Origin: Pardosa pseudoannulata
Taxonomy: Eukaryota; Arthropoda; Arachnida; Araneae; Lycosidae
Direction: 5' to 3'
DNA: 64,000 bases
NCBI GenBank assembly: GCA_032207245.1
Contig: CM063510.1
Span: 155,810,948 to 155,874,947, forward strand
Shown here: positions 33,047 through 43,044 of the stretch, piece after piece
Position numbering within the stretch: the stretch's first letter is position 1
Layout of the letters: the number at the start of each line of letters is the position of its first letter
Translations under genes and position numbers: made by a program
Notes under the pieces: generated by a model
Database searches by the model: none
What the model saw: the letters and a program-made list of their open reading frames with translations, nothing else
Told to the model about the DNA's origin: nothing

Positions 33047-34015
33047 AATGAAGTAGCCAGAATTTGTTTTCGGGGGCAATCCAAAGTACAGTGAACCAAA
33101 GGCATAAAATAATTAATAAAAAAAAAATTATTACTCTCATAGAAAATATATACATACATTCATACAGACATCCATAATTTTGCAGGTATACATAAATACA
33201 ACCTAAAATGGATCAGCAGCGCTATACGTAGTTTGAAGAATATATTTGCAACCACACTGTGTCTTTTAATTTATGCTCCAAATTTTATCCCGTTTAAATT
33301 TTTCTGGCAAATACTGGAGAGTATTTGATTTAGGCTCCAGTATTTACCAGACGAAATTGAACTGAATTTTATAGATAGGGAAATAAAATAAAAACATATT
33401 GGAAAAAAATTATGACAGTTTCATTTTTCTTTTGCAAAATTACATAACTTGGATGACCACAAAATTTGGAAAGAGTACGGCAGAATCGGCAATTTATAAA
33501 CTACCGTTTTATAATATAAAATTAATTAGTCTAGATTTCAGACAAATTTAAAGTAATTTTATAAATAACTAGAATTTTTTTTAAATATTGAGAAAAGAAT
33601 TATGACATATCCTTTTATTTTTCTTTTACAAAATTACATAACTTGGATTGCTTTCAAAATTCGAAAATAGTATGACATAATCAATCATTATGCTGTTTTA
33701 TGTTAGTAAATTAATTCTTTTAGCTTTTAAGGCCAGCTTTTTCAAACTTTTATCGGTGTTTATTGCCCTGCCTATATGCAACGAAAACAATGCTAAATTT
33801 GTTATCTCCTTGTAACCAGTTTTAATGCGAAGATATATTTTTGTTCTGTTTATATTTGTAAACGATAGTTCAACACTTTCAAATAATAATGTACACAAAA
33901 GAAAAAAAAAATGTGATGCATACGCTGAAAATATTTTGGGGAGAGTCCAGATCTTCCGGAATCCCCCTATATATTCAGCTATCGACTTATGGACTCGGGG
34001 ACCAGTGCGGAAATA
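33047..34015 (-). mobile_element. hAT transposon 3' fragment (hAT-W copy F), with internal duplication
   Basis: Reading on the minus strand, it begins around 34010 with the GGATTCCGG/AGATCTGG block. It passes the best-preserved dimerisation frame, 33898-33698, which reads RTKIYLRIKTGYKEITNLAL then FSLHIGRAINTDKSLKKLAL, and runs to the eroded terminal repeat at 33047-33060 (GAAGTAGCCAGAAT). The segment with AAATTACATAACTTGGATTG (33600s) occurs a second time at 33440s (AAATTACATAACTTGGATGA). Two fragments of the family are therefore joined or a partial duplication has occurred. Confidence 0.8.
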
Positions 34016-34580
34016 TCTCTGGGACTCTCCTTATATAGGAATGGTCTTCCTGCAAAAATATCAACAGAAATGTATAATTAACGTTTATTTAAATAATATT
34101 AAGTAGATGAAAATATTTGAAAAACAAAAAACAAGAACCACCATTTTACTTGTAGCAAACAAGCGATATCTCAAAAAGCTTATTGACCTTTTGAGAACGG
34201 ATGGTTGGTATTCTAACCAAGGCAAGCAAATCTAAATAGTAAAATATATTGCACTTGGTTGAAATATGCACCACCACTTTCTTATCTAACCAGTTTTTTT
34301 CCTGTCCACTGTTCAACTGACCAGGAAAAGGTCCTCGTTATCAATAGCTTCTACTATTGGACCTATTTTCGTAGGGTTACTTTACCTCGTACTCCCTTTA
34401 AGATTCTCTCGTGTTGTATAAAGAAGCAATTATTGCTGTACAATATCAGAAATTCAATATCGCGATATATCCCCAAATTAATATTGATATATTGCGATAT
34501 TACTATAAAACTATCCACAAACGTGTTCTGTATTGCCCCGTGTGGAAAAAACAAATATCGCCTTCTTCTTTGAAAACCAG
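34016..34580. other. Unassigned stretch upstream of the GC-rich island
   Basis: AT-rich with several ATCGCGATAT-like phrases near 34455-34505 (TATCGCGATATATC, ATATTGCGATATT). These could be part of regulatory DNA of the adjacent island or simple composition. No coding evidence. Confidence 0.3.
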
Positions 34581-35008
34581 AAGTTTGGGGAAAAGTGACA
34601 ACAACGAGCAGATGACTTTTTATTTTCATTGCGCGAGGGAAAAAGTAAAGCACAAACGTCGGCCGCAAGGACGACTATCCGCTGAAAAACTGATTCAGAG
34701 ATTTATATATTTATTCGTCTTTTCCGTTCGAATTTTTTCCTTTAAGTTTTTTCTTTTCTCTTATCGTCCGAACTTTATGCTTGTGACGTGTGTCCGTCAT
34801 CGGAAAGAGACATGCGTCACGTGTCTTCTTGTCAATGCCGATATATATCGACACTCCTCCCCCCCTCGCGTCTCTCCCCTTCAGAAACTGTGTGCGTGTG
34901 TGTTTCGTTCCCTCTTTTCGGAGTCTCGGCCCCTCTTTTGCTCATTTGAATTTTTGGTAAAATTAAGTTTCTGGCAAATAAGGCTCCGACCCTCTCACAG
35001 TTCCTACA

Positions 35009-35031
35009 GGGGGTGGGGGTGGGGAACAGGG
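35009..35031 (+). promoter_or_regulatory. G-quadruplex motif
   Basis: Four guanine runs (5, 5, 4 and 3) separated by T, T and AACA. This satisfies the usual pattern for a stable intramolecular G-quadruplex on the plus strand. It lies about 270 bp upstream of the CCAAT boxes. Confidence 0.7.
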
Positions 35032-35231
35032 CTTCATTTTCGTGGAGATGCATTTCCACACCACACCCTCCTCCTGCTCCACCCCTTCTGGCATTTGTTT
35101 AGACTGCAAAGAAGAGGGGGGAAAGCACGCGTGTGCTTCCATTCTCCCTCGAGCGCCCTTCTACTACCACCTTCCCCTTTCGCCCCGCTCCCCCCGGATA
35201 TTCCGAGATATTCCGGTAGGCGTTTCCCCCG

Positions 35232-35245
35232 GCAGCACGTGCTGC
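35232..35245. promoter_or_regulatory. 14-bp palindromic E-box
   Basis: GCAGCACGTGCTGC is a perfect palindrome centred on CACGTG, the binding core of bHLH and bHLH-leucine-zipper dimers. It lies about 40 bp upstream of the CCAAT boxes. Confidence 0.65.
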
Positions 35246-35369
35246 GTAGGCAGAGAAAATCTTCCACCCCCTCCCCTTTTCCATTGGCCGAATCCAATAA
35301 GAGCGCGGTGCGTGGGCGTATCCCATACTAGGTACTGCCCCCGCCCAGACCCGAGAGTTGAGTTGAGCG

Positions 35370-35375
35370 GTAAGA
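35370..35375 (+). other. Candidate 5' splice site
   Basis: GAGCG/GTAAGA matches the metazoan donor consensus well. It is positioned within about 80 bp of the CCAAT boxes. No transcript evidence; a chance match is possible. Confidence 0.35.
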
Positions 35376-35849
35376 AGGAGGAGGACGCGCCGTATGCTCA
35401 CGTGCGCGTGTACGGGCCCCCTTTTGTTATCGTTTCCTTCCCCCCCTCTTTAGAAGAAGAGAAGTCTCTCTTCTCTCTGGAAGCATTCACAATTTCCCAT
35501 TCCTTTATTGTGCCACCCCTTTTCGGGATTTATTCTTTTCACTCCCCCTCCCCCCGTACGAGTATTTCCCCTACCCCGCCGTTTCCTTCTCCTTCTGGAA
35601 CATTCCGTTCGATCTTTACGGGGGAATAAGTGGAAAAATCGAGTCGAAATTGGCCCGTGTTAGAATTGTCTTGCCTGCCTCAGTTCTTTTTTCTTTTGTT
35701 TCGGGTTCTGTTCCGTGTGTAGAGAATGAGTCTTTCCCCGTATTTATTTATTTATTTATTAACTGAAGCACTCTGCTTCGCTCCATCCTGTGTGTACATA
35801 TATACGCACATACACATATATTCATTCACGATTTTTACATACACACACA

Positions 35850-36560
35850 CAGGGCCAGTTCTATGCTTTTAGCCTCCTGCGTGCTAGAAAGTATTTGGCC
35901 GTACCTGCCAATACAGATTCCTAGTATAATGAAAACTTAATCCAATGCATAGAACTTTTCTATTATGTTCATTTGACTGCTCTAAATTATTGCCTAGAAA
36001 TCTAAAAAGTATTTAAAAATGTATAAATTAAATATTTAAGTTTAAATTAAAAAATTAAAGTAATATGTTATTAAAATAGGGATATCCTGTAAAAAATAAT
36101 AAAAAATAACAAAATGCATCTATGAACTACACTATTCTTTATTTTTTATTTATTGGTTAACAATAATATCTGATAGTTAAGTCAAATATATACACATTTT
36201 TTTTTTCAGTTGCTAATAATCCTGTATAAAGTGATAGAAGTAGTACGATTTAGTATCAAACTTGTGACTTATGTTTTATCTTTTCTTGCAAATCTGTTTG
36301 GATACTTTTAATTCGTATTTTTAAATTTTTTCAAAGTGAAAATACCTTTTAAAATGACTTAATATATTGCAAATGAATCTTATATAGTAATGAAATATGT
36401 GAAAAAATATTCCTTAAAACTAATCCAGGTGTAGCAACCAATTATTCAAAAACAAAGAAAAATACATTTTCTCAATCTAAATTTATTAATTATTATAGAG
36501 AATATCTACTAAATATGCACATTGATAGGGGGCAGCCAGAAACTACTTTGCATGCAGGCG
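35850..36560 (+). mobile_element. hAT-like non-autonomous element (CAGGGCC family), copy 1
   Basis: It starts CAGGGCCAGTTCTATGC and continues with GTGCTAGAAAGTATTTGGCC, TACCTGCCAATAC, a TTATTAAAATAGGGATATCC block and TTGGTTAACAATAATATCTG. The element at 45018 has the same order. CAGGGCC is a common hAT-type terminal repeat. The far end is unclear; GCGACTATAACC near 36560 may be part of it. Alternatively it extends to TTACGGCCCTG at 37435. Confidence 0.55.
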
Positions 36561-36603
36561 ACTATAACCCCAATGATGGTCTTGTGTATATATACATATA
36601 TGC

Positions 36604-36610
36604 ATAATAA

Positions 36611-36643
<33 letters not shown>
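36604..36643. repeat. (AT)n microsatellite
   Basis: AT dinucleotide run preceded by ATACATATATGCATAATAAA. Confidence 0.9.
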
Positions 36644-36646
<3 letters not shown>

Positions 36647-36756
36647 CAAGTATTTACACAAGTATTTAGTTTGAGCGTATGTGTTTTATATGTATAAATC
36701 CAAACGGTATGTCGAAAGTTACTAAAATTCGGGAAGGCTTTCTTCAATACCTTTAC

Positions 36757-36825
36757 ACGGTCGCCAAACGATGGAAAAATTATTAGGGTGCTGACAGGAC
36801 CGTTACCAGGTCCTTTGGCGACCGT
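36757..36825. repeat. Nested perfect inverted repeats (hairpin)
   Basis: ACGGTCGCCAAA (36757-36768) pairs perfectly with TTTGGCGACCGT (36814-36825). Just inside the right arm, GGACC (36797) and GGTCC (36809) form a second stem around GTTACCA. Part of the loop (AAACGATGG...TTATTAGGGTGCTG) resembles the SINE-1 head. It may therefore be a rearranged SINE. Confidence 0.7.
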
Positions 36826-36889
36826 GGCAGAAAACTGGTCTGCGCTCTTATTACCAAATATAATGAGAAAATAAATAAACATGTTTTTT

Positions 36890-37330
36890 TTTCCTATATC
36901 GTATATTCAAAAGGAACTCACAAACTCTTAGTTCTTAAAATGTTCCTTGTATATTAATTTTTAATTTTTTCTTCTATTTTTACCGTATTAATACTTTAAT
37001 ATTTTTGAACATTCTGGGGGTATTATTGTCTTGATAAACTGAATACTTTATTTAAGGGAAATATGTTTTATTTAGACATTGAATTTTCATAAAAAAATGG
37101 TGAATTTTTAAATTGAAATTAGTTTTAATAACATTAATAAATCTAAAATTTTAAACGAAAACCCGAATTTATGTAAAGGCATAATAGGATTGTTTGGTAA
37201 ACGCTTTGTAAAATTCTATAATAAGTTTAGCCTCTAGAAACACTTAAAAATATCATCAAAAAAATAATTTTTAAACAATGGATTTTATAATAAAAAAAAT
37301 TATTTTCAACTTTTCCTTATTTCTACTCGA
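36890..37330. other. Unassigned AT-rich stretch
   Basis: No gene or repeat recognised. It could be the interior of a CAGGGCC element running from 35850 to 37435. Confidence 0.3.
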
Positions 37331-37435
37331 GGCGAATTGTCCTCTTTCGGACCCCATTTTTCTCATGGTGCCGCGCCCCTATGACTGATGCGCCCGTGGC
37401 AAATGTCACCTTTGCACGCCCTAGTTACGGCCCTG
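37331..37435 (-). mobile_element. hAT-like terminal fragment (CAGGGCC end)
   Basis: The reverse complement begins CAGGGCCGTAACTAGGGCGT, then GCAAAGGTGACATTTGCCAC and GGGCGCATCAG. This is a hAT-type terminal sequence. It abuts a SINE-1 copy whose 5' end is missing, so the element probably inserted into, or was deleted together with, the SINE head. Confidence 0.5.
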
Positions 37436-37592
37436 GGTGCTGATCTTGGATACCGCAGTTCGTGGGCTCGAATTATACTGTGGCAAGTACATTCGTAGAC
37501 ATTTGGAATCGGCTTTAAACAATAGAACCTGGTCTTATCCCTCGTGTTACAAAAAAGGAGATCTTAGCGCTCCAAACCAAACCATTACACGG
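37436..37592 (+). mobile_element. SINE-1 copy lacking its first bases
   Basis: It begins GGTGCTGATCTTGGATACCG and continues CAGTTCGTGGGCTCGAATTA, TACTGTGGCAAG, GGAATCGGCTTTAAACAATA, ATCCCTCGTGTTAC and CTCCAAACCAAACC. The A-box part is absent because the CAGGGCC element abuts it. Confidence 0.75.
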
Positions 37593-37954
37593 TTGCTGTC
37601 GATGTTATAGCCACTTCTGTTCACCCTATTACGGGATAGGGCAGTAGTACAGACATCAGTGTTGGCGGTAGACGACAGATGGCAGCACATAAGTGGGTTT
37701 TTTTTTAATTTATTTACCACGTTAAAAAAGAATAGGTTAGTTAACTTGAAATTCGGCAACCAGTTGATTATTGGAAAATAAAATTGTTTGCAAATTGTTG
37801 CATTGAATTTTATTATCTTTTTTAAATTACGATATATTTTTTTCCACTTGCTTCCTGCATTATTCGCCACAACCAAGTCGCAGATATTTTGTTGGTCATC
37901 TTATTATGAAAGCACCTTATTCCTTATTAACTCTCACATTATTCCGTAGCTACA

Positions 37955-38172
37955 ACACAAAGTGGATCCTCGTAATTTAGAAGCAAGATAAAAGTACAAG
38001 AATCTGACTTGACCTGCCACCTCTAGAGGTACTATTTAATAATTTAGAGGGCATTGCGACCACGAACCTATTTTAGATACGTATTATTAATTAACACGAC
38101 GGATATTGGCCCAGCTCGAGCCTCGAACACGCAACCCTCAGGCTGTGAAATGGGTGTCTTTGCCGATTAAGT
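37955..38172 (-). mobile_element. SINE-2 copy
   Basis: The reverse complement opens with GTAGTAACTTAATCGGCAAA (tRNA-like A-box region), then GAGGGTTGCGTGTTCGAGGC (B box). The family core follows: AAATAGGTTCGTGGTCGCAA, TGCCCTCTAAATTATT and GTACCTCTAGAGGTGGCAGG. It lacks the distal 3' part of the full copy at 42064-42426. Confidence 0.75.
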
Positions 38173-38954
38173 TACTACGGCCTGATATAAACAAATTTTG
38201 GGGGAGAGGAGAGGAAATTAAAAGTTGTCTATATGTAGATAAAATGAAAATTGTGTCAAACCTACTGCTTAAACATAAACGCCAAACATGCAAACTTCTT
38301 GGAAATGTGCACCAAATTTTGGTACTTTAATTCTGAAAAAGTTTTTACACTTTCTATCTTAACATTGAACTGCATTGTGCTGTTTGTTTTATGAAAGTCT
38401 TCATGGAAAATGATATGTGCTAACTATATGAAAAAAAAAGGCACTTATGTGTCATAATTTATTATTACATTGCACATTAGACGGATGCATATTAGATTAT
38501 ATTAAATTGATGATTTATGATGATTGATAGTATTTTCCTGTAGACATAATTTATTATATATACCAAGACCTAAAGCACTACGCGAAGTATGTATACATTT
38601 ATTACATACATATACAAAATTTACACTCTTAAGAGCCAAACATTGTGATCTCTTTGAAATTTAAGGCTAAGGTTGAAATTTAAATAATATTTTTCAATTT
38701 GGTTTCTAACTTTGGCCACTTAAATTACGTAAAGTCACACTTTGCAGTTAGGTTTCTGAAAATTAAGCACTTAGAGGCCCACCAAGGTATTGAAGAAGAA
38801 AAAAGTTATTTGAAATTTACCGTAGAATCAAAAATTCTATCATATTCCTTTTTTAAAAATTTTTTTTACCAGTATGGTTGTCAATACAGATATCTTTATG
38901 CCAAACACTGTTGCGACATTTTTACTCCTTTTCCACCAGTCTTGTAGCTTGAGG
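38173..38954. other. Unassigned stretch
   Basis: Short frames at 38106-38330 and 38699-38947 have no recognisable domain. The first overlaps SINE-2 in antisense. Nothing supportable. Confidence 0.3.
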
Positions 38955-39130
38955 AATGTTAAGGATGCGAGTAATGTTGCCCTGCTGGGTCCTCTCGATT
39001 TAGAAGCAGAATACCAAGCAGAACATTGCAAGGCTTGACCTGCCTCCTCCAGAGGTATCTTTTATGAACGTAGATCAGGGGCCAAGACGTCGACCACGAA
39101 GAAATTTTAGGTAGTCCGCGCTGACCTCGG
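38955..39130 (-). mobile_element. SINE-2 body fragment
   Basis: GTAATGTTGCCCTGCTGGGT, TTTAGAAGCAGAATACCAAG, TTGACCTGCCTCCTCCAGAG and GTATC match the SINE-2 body in reverse orientation. The tRNA-like head is missing. Confidence 0.6.
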
Positions 39131-40985
39131 ATATTCACAATTTAATTTATGACTTACGACATAAAATTAATGAATTATTTAAAATAAATATTTTTGAAAA
39201 TTAATATCTGAGAAAACGTTTCCAAATATTTACAAATTGATTTTGTATTTGAAATCATACTTTGGATCGACGTATAAATATACGCGAATCTGCTTTTCAA
39301 CCATAAAAACCAAACATCGGTCACGTTTCACAGATGGACATTTAATTTTTTGTTTACGCATTGCAATAATCTCTTGCCAGCCACAATATGATAAACTTGT
39401 CGCAGATATACAGTGGCAAATTTCAACTAAACGAAGTGAATAGGATGGTCAATTTTTGATATATAAATACTTTGATTATTTTCGTCAATAAATTTTTATT
39501 ACGCAAATATTAAGTTTTTTTTTTAGAAAAATTAGATAATTTATCATTTTTTCTTGTTACCGAAAATAAATATATAAACATGTACGTTACGTTAATTTAG
39601 CTCTGCCATTGGTAGACTGCTTTCGATTTATTAAATGTGGAGTAGACCACGGATCACAAAAGTTTGGCCACCACTGACTTAGATGATACTGTGTTCAGGA
39701 ACCTATTTTGCGTGCCACAGTCGCTTTAACCTATAAGGCGATTTCACGCTGTAGGGCAAATTCTCAAATTATGACAATTCTGGCTTTAGTTTTAAATGGA
39801 AGAGCAGTTTATTGTTTGTCTATTGGCTGTTGTAAACATGAAAATGAATATGAAGGGCATTATAGTAGTTCGATAAATTGCTTTATAGCGGCTCGACTAT
39901 CTATCATCATCCTATTTTTTAAATACTAAACTGAACTCCTCAGCGCTTCAGCCCACGTGAACCATGACCTACAGTGTCAGTCTCCGTGTACGAGACCAAG
40001 GTCCATGGGGAGCGGAGCATATGTCTCGATTAGGTGGTCAGCCTTACGCGAAACCCCCTGTGTTTAGTTCTCAAGCATGCTTGGTCCTCTGTTTGTTTAC
40101 CCACGTAAGACTGAGTCAACCTTGCCCAGCACGAAGATTTCCTAAATACAGCTGCGGATACTCCAGTCTCCTTTGAGGTAAAGTTTTTTTCTCCTTATTG
40201 GACATTACACGATTTATTACTGGTTCAATGTAACACAACATTCGGTTAACATTATTGTCCCTCTTAGCACTATGAGCGGATAGCTTGAAAGTGTCATTTT
40301 ACGAAAACAATCCAACATTTCCCCACACAAATAATCTTGCAATATCTGGTTTTCGAATGGTGTATCAGACAGGGATCACTCGTCTGATAGGAATTAAAGC
40401 TGAAGTACCATCTAGAATCGAATCTCCTCTGTTGTGTTTAGGCACCTTTCTAATCTCTCTCTCTTTCTATATTTGATACATGAAAGACATTCGTAGCGAA
40501 AATATAAACAACGAACAAGGACTGAACGCATCTTTTTATAGACAATAAGGATATTATCTTTAATCATTTAGATGTATCTTGGAGATAATCATCCTGTTGG
40601 ATAACACTCTAAAGTTTAAACATGTTTTGATATTTTTTTAATTTCAGAGGATTAACCATGCTGCGTTTAGACACTTTTCTGTTTAACAAATGATCATTTA
40701 GGACTGTAAACAAAAATTTTGTTCAGCCATGCATTTAATCATTCTAATTAATTTTTAACATTTCTAGCTCTTCAGATTATTTATTTTTAATTTTTGCATG
40801 TTCCCTCAGTTAGCAAATCTGATTGATTAAAATCCCTGTTTAGACTTTTGATCCTTTTGCTCCGGTTTAATTAGAATACCTACATACCCTGGACATTAAA
40901 TACTATATCGTTTTAAAACAAACTTGTAGTATAACTTAGAGCAGGGTCGAATGGAACCACTTCGTAGCCCTAGAGATTTTTTTTT
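39131..40985. other. Unassigned 1.8-kb stretch
   Basis: The part 39940-40180 is less AT-rich and holds an ATG-started 70-codon frame (39964-40176) followed at once by GAG/GTAAAG, a donor-like site. The frame ends in a stop just before that site, so it does not behave like an internal coding exon. No domain recognised. The rest is featureless. Confidence 0.3.
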
Positions 40986-41182
40986 TTTAACCGGACCACC
41001 ACCACCCTCTTCTACATGAAATAGAGCACACAAGGACGTATTTATAGGGGGTTCCGAAGGATCTGGACACTTCCGAAATATTTTTAATGTATGCATTACA
41101 AGATAGTTTAAACTTATTAAAATTTGTGTACATTACTAATTTCCAACGCAATTGTTGAAAGAACGTTTCTAACATTCAAAAG

Positions 41183-41354
41183 GCAGAACGATGGCCGATT
41201 GGTTAGGGTGCGGCCCTTCGGTACCGGAGTTCGTAGGTTCGAATCCAACTGTGGCATGGATGTTCGTAGCCGTTCGGAATCAGTTTAAGTTGTAGGTCCC
41301 ATTAGCCCTCGTATTGCAAAAAGTAGACCGTAGCACTCCAAACTAAACCAAACC
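41183..41354 (+). mobile_element. SINE-1, full length, with imperfect 12-bp target duplication
   Basis: GCAGAACGATGGCCGATTGG, GTTAGGGTGCGGCCCTTCGG, TACCGGAGTTCGTAGGTTCG, AATCCAACTGTGGC, ATGGATGTTCGTAGCCGTTC, GTAGGTCCCATTAGCCCTCG, AGTAGACCGTAGCACTCC and the tail AAACTAAACCAAACC follow one another. Flanks are AACATTCAAAAG on the left and AACCCTCAAAAG on the right. Removing the SINE restores continuous hAT sequence. Length is about 172 bp. Confidence 0.85.
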
Positions 41355-41387
41355 AACCCTCAAAAGAGTAAAAACATATCTTCACTG

Positions 41388-41458
41388 TCTGAATGATGGA
41401 TGAATGGGTTCAGTGCTGACCTTCGGAACCTGAATTCGTGGGTTTGAATCCCACTGAG
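41388..41458 (+). mobile_element. SINE-1, 5' part (split by a MITE)
   Basis: AATGATGGATGAATGGGTTC, AGTGCTGACCTTCGGAACC and GGGTTTGAATCCCACTGAG form the tRNA-like head. It is broken at CCACTGAG by the element 41459-41937. Confidence 0.8.
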
Positions 41459-41937
41459 AAGGGCCAGATTTTCCTTTAGACTAACTAGATTTCAGTCTAG
41501 GGCCTCAAAATCAAGAGGGGCCTATATTCAAATTGTTATCAAAATTAAAATTACACTATTCTAAAAACAGTGATCACTAAAACACTGAACCAAAAGTAAG
41601 GAGAAATTAAGGCGCATTTTATTTTTGTAGTCTAAGATTTTCATTATTTAAATTTTGTTTCTTTGTAAATATTGTGTGTTAAGTTTGATTAGTTATTGTT
41701 ACGAGTACTATATATGGGGCTGAGAATAAATGTCCAAATAAGTGTTCTTGACTTTTTTTTAAATTTATTATCTGTGCCACATTTTTTTTTAAAGATTAAT
41801 ACCAATCACAACATGTTTTATTTTACATATTGATATATGTATTATCTCTCATGTAATTTACAAAATTAAAAATGAAAGGTGAAAGGACTTCATAAGTGGC
41901 ATAGCCTAGGGTCTCTTTTCATGTAAATCCGTCCCTG
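41459..41937. mobile_element. hAT-type MITE with 8-bp target duplication
   Basis: The 8-bp sequence CCACTGAG lies at 41451-41458 and again at 41938-41945. The termini are AAGGGCCAGATTT (left) and CAGGGACGGATTT (right, reverse complement), 10 of 13 matching. Eight-base duplication plus a CAGGGNCGGATTT terminus is characteristic of non-autonomous hAT elements. The 479-bp interior is non-coding (TCAGTCTAGGGCCTCAAAAT near the left end; GCCTAGGGTCTC near the right). Confidence 0.85.
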
Positions 41938-41945
41938 CCACTGAG

Positions 41946-42049
41946 GCATGGATGTTCGCAGCTGTTCGGAATCGGTTTTAAGCAGCAGGTCTCGGTCTTA
42001 TTAGAACTTGTGTTGCTAAAAAAGTTGACCGTTACGCCACGAACCAAAC
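41946..42049 (+). mobile_element. SINE-1, 3' part (split by a MITE)
   Basis: GCATGGATGTTCGCAGCTGT, TCGGAATCGGTTTTAAGCAG, CAGGTCTCGGTCTTATTAG and CCACGAACCAAACC continue the SINE interrupted at 41458. Confidence 0.8.
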
Positions 42050-42063
42050 CATTTCTTCGCATT

Positions 42064-42426
42064 GCTGTTGCTGTTGCATGTGCCACTTGGTCTCACCAAG
42101 CACGATTGAGCCGGAGGCTACTCGTATTAAGGCAAGGAGGAGCACCTTTCGTTTCGACGAGCTCCTCAAGGGTGAAAGTACGACTTAAGCTCAAGTAATT
42201 CTGATAGTAATTCTGATCCTTGTAATTCTGAAGCAGGGACTAAGCAGAAGACCCATAGGTTTGGTCTGCCACCCCCAGAGGTATTGATTGAGAACTTGAA
42301 GGGCTTTGTGACCACAAACCTATTTTACCTTTAACGAACACGGTGGGTCTTAGGCCGGCTCGGGTTCCGAACTTGCAACCTTCCAGTTACAAGAGCGTTG
42401 TCTTTGCCGACTGAGCTACCGCGGCT
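42064..42426 (-). mobile_element. SINE-2, full length, with perfect 14-bp target duplication
   Basis: CATTTCTTCGCATT occurs at 42050-42063 and 42427-42440, bounding a 363-bp insertion. On the minus strand it starts with GAGCCGCGGTAGCTCAGTCG. The loop CTTGTAA suggests anticodon TGT (tRNA-Thr-like), and the B box region is GGTTGCAAGTTCGGAACCC. The body has AAATAGGTTTGTGGTCACAA and GGGGGTGGCAGACC, and the element ends in a CAACAGCAACAGC simple tail. It defines the family in this window. Confidence 0.85.
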
Positions 42427-43044
42427 CATTTCTTCGCATTAGAATTGGCGAAAAGAGAATGATAAATTTAGCATTACTTTCGATGCATATAAGCATACCT
42501 GATTATAAATGCGAATGAATATTTAACAAGCTGCCTAAAAGCTAGAAAAAATATTTTTTCTACTGTAAAATGGCAGTTTATAAATTATTGATTATGCCAT
42601 ATTGTTGTCGAATTTTCATGCCATACAAGGTATGCGATTTTTTAAAAGAAAAATAAAAGGAAATGCCATAATTCATTTTTAATATTTTTAATTTTTTTTA
42701 TTATTCATAAAATACTTTAGTTTAAATTCGTCTGATAAAAAATGGAGCATATTGACTCCAGTATTTGCCAAACAAGTCTAAACCTCGTAAAAGCTTGGAG
42801 AGTAAATAAAAAGAAAATATGATTGCAAATATATTCTTCAAGATAATTGAAATTACATTCAGTGTTGCTGATATGTTTTATGACGCATTTGTGTATGCAT
42901 TCAAAACTTTGGATGTATAAGATTTATGTATGTAGGTACTTTGTATATGTATGCATGTAGTAAAATTTTCGTAGCGATTATAGTTTGGAAAAAGACTAAA
43001 ACAACCCCCTGCCCTCCAAAAAAATTGTTTTGGGTACGTTACTG

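Larger units (their letters stand above)
34590..35730. promoter_or_regulatory. GC-rich, CpG-containing island: candidate host promoter / first exon
   Basis: This is the only sustained GC-rich region of the window and it is not a recognisable transposon. It holds CCAAT boxes in both orientations (CCATTGG at 35281, ATCCAAT at 35292). Three CACGTG E-boxes lie at 34818, 35236 and 35399. There is a tandem GATATTCCG/AGATATTCCGG pair at 35196-35216 and a GC-box-like G run at 35009. About 80 bp after the CCAAT boxes, GAGCG/GTAAGA at 35365-35375 is a good splice-donor match. A transcription start between 35300 and 35365 on the plus strand with a short first exon would fit, but the direction is uncertain. 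Open frames here reflect low stop density and lack domains. Confidence 0.5.
41035..43044 (+). mobile_element. hAT transposon 3' fragment (hAT-W copy G), riddled with insertions
   Basis: hAT sequence is present at 41035-41182 (TTATAGGGGGTTCCGAAGGA; TTGTGTACATTACTAATTTC), 41355-41387 and 42441-43044. The last part includes ATTGATTATGCCATATTGTT, AATTCGTCTGATAAAAAATGG and GTATATGTATGCATGTAGTA, and ends with GGGTACGTTACTG. In between sit two SINE-1 copies and a SINE-2 copy, one SINE-1 being itself split by a MITE. The dimerisation motif survives only as fragments around the insertions. Confidence 0.8.

Noticed and set aside
33085..33100. TACAGTGAACC as a Tc1-type terminal repeat
   Set aside because: Alignment with other hAT-W copies shows the same phrase (CCAAAGTAC-GTGA) as internal hAT 3' sequence, so no separate element is needed.
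34411..35331. 306-codon plus-strand open frame
   Set aside because: It starts at a non-ATG codon, lies over the GC-rich island where stops are rare, overlaps equally open frames on both strands, and shows no domain or repeat of codon usage. Better read as regulatory DNA.
39964..40176. Small coding exon followed by a splice donor
   Set aside because: The frame ends in a stop immediately before GAG/GTAAAG, the other frames contain stops, and no acceptor or domain supports an exon.
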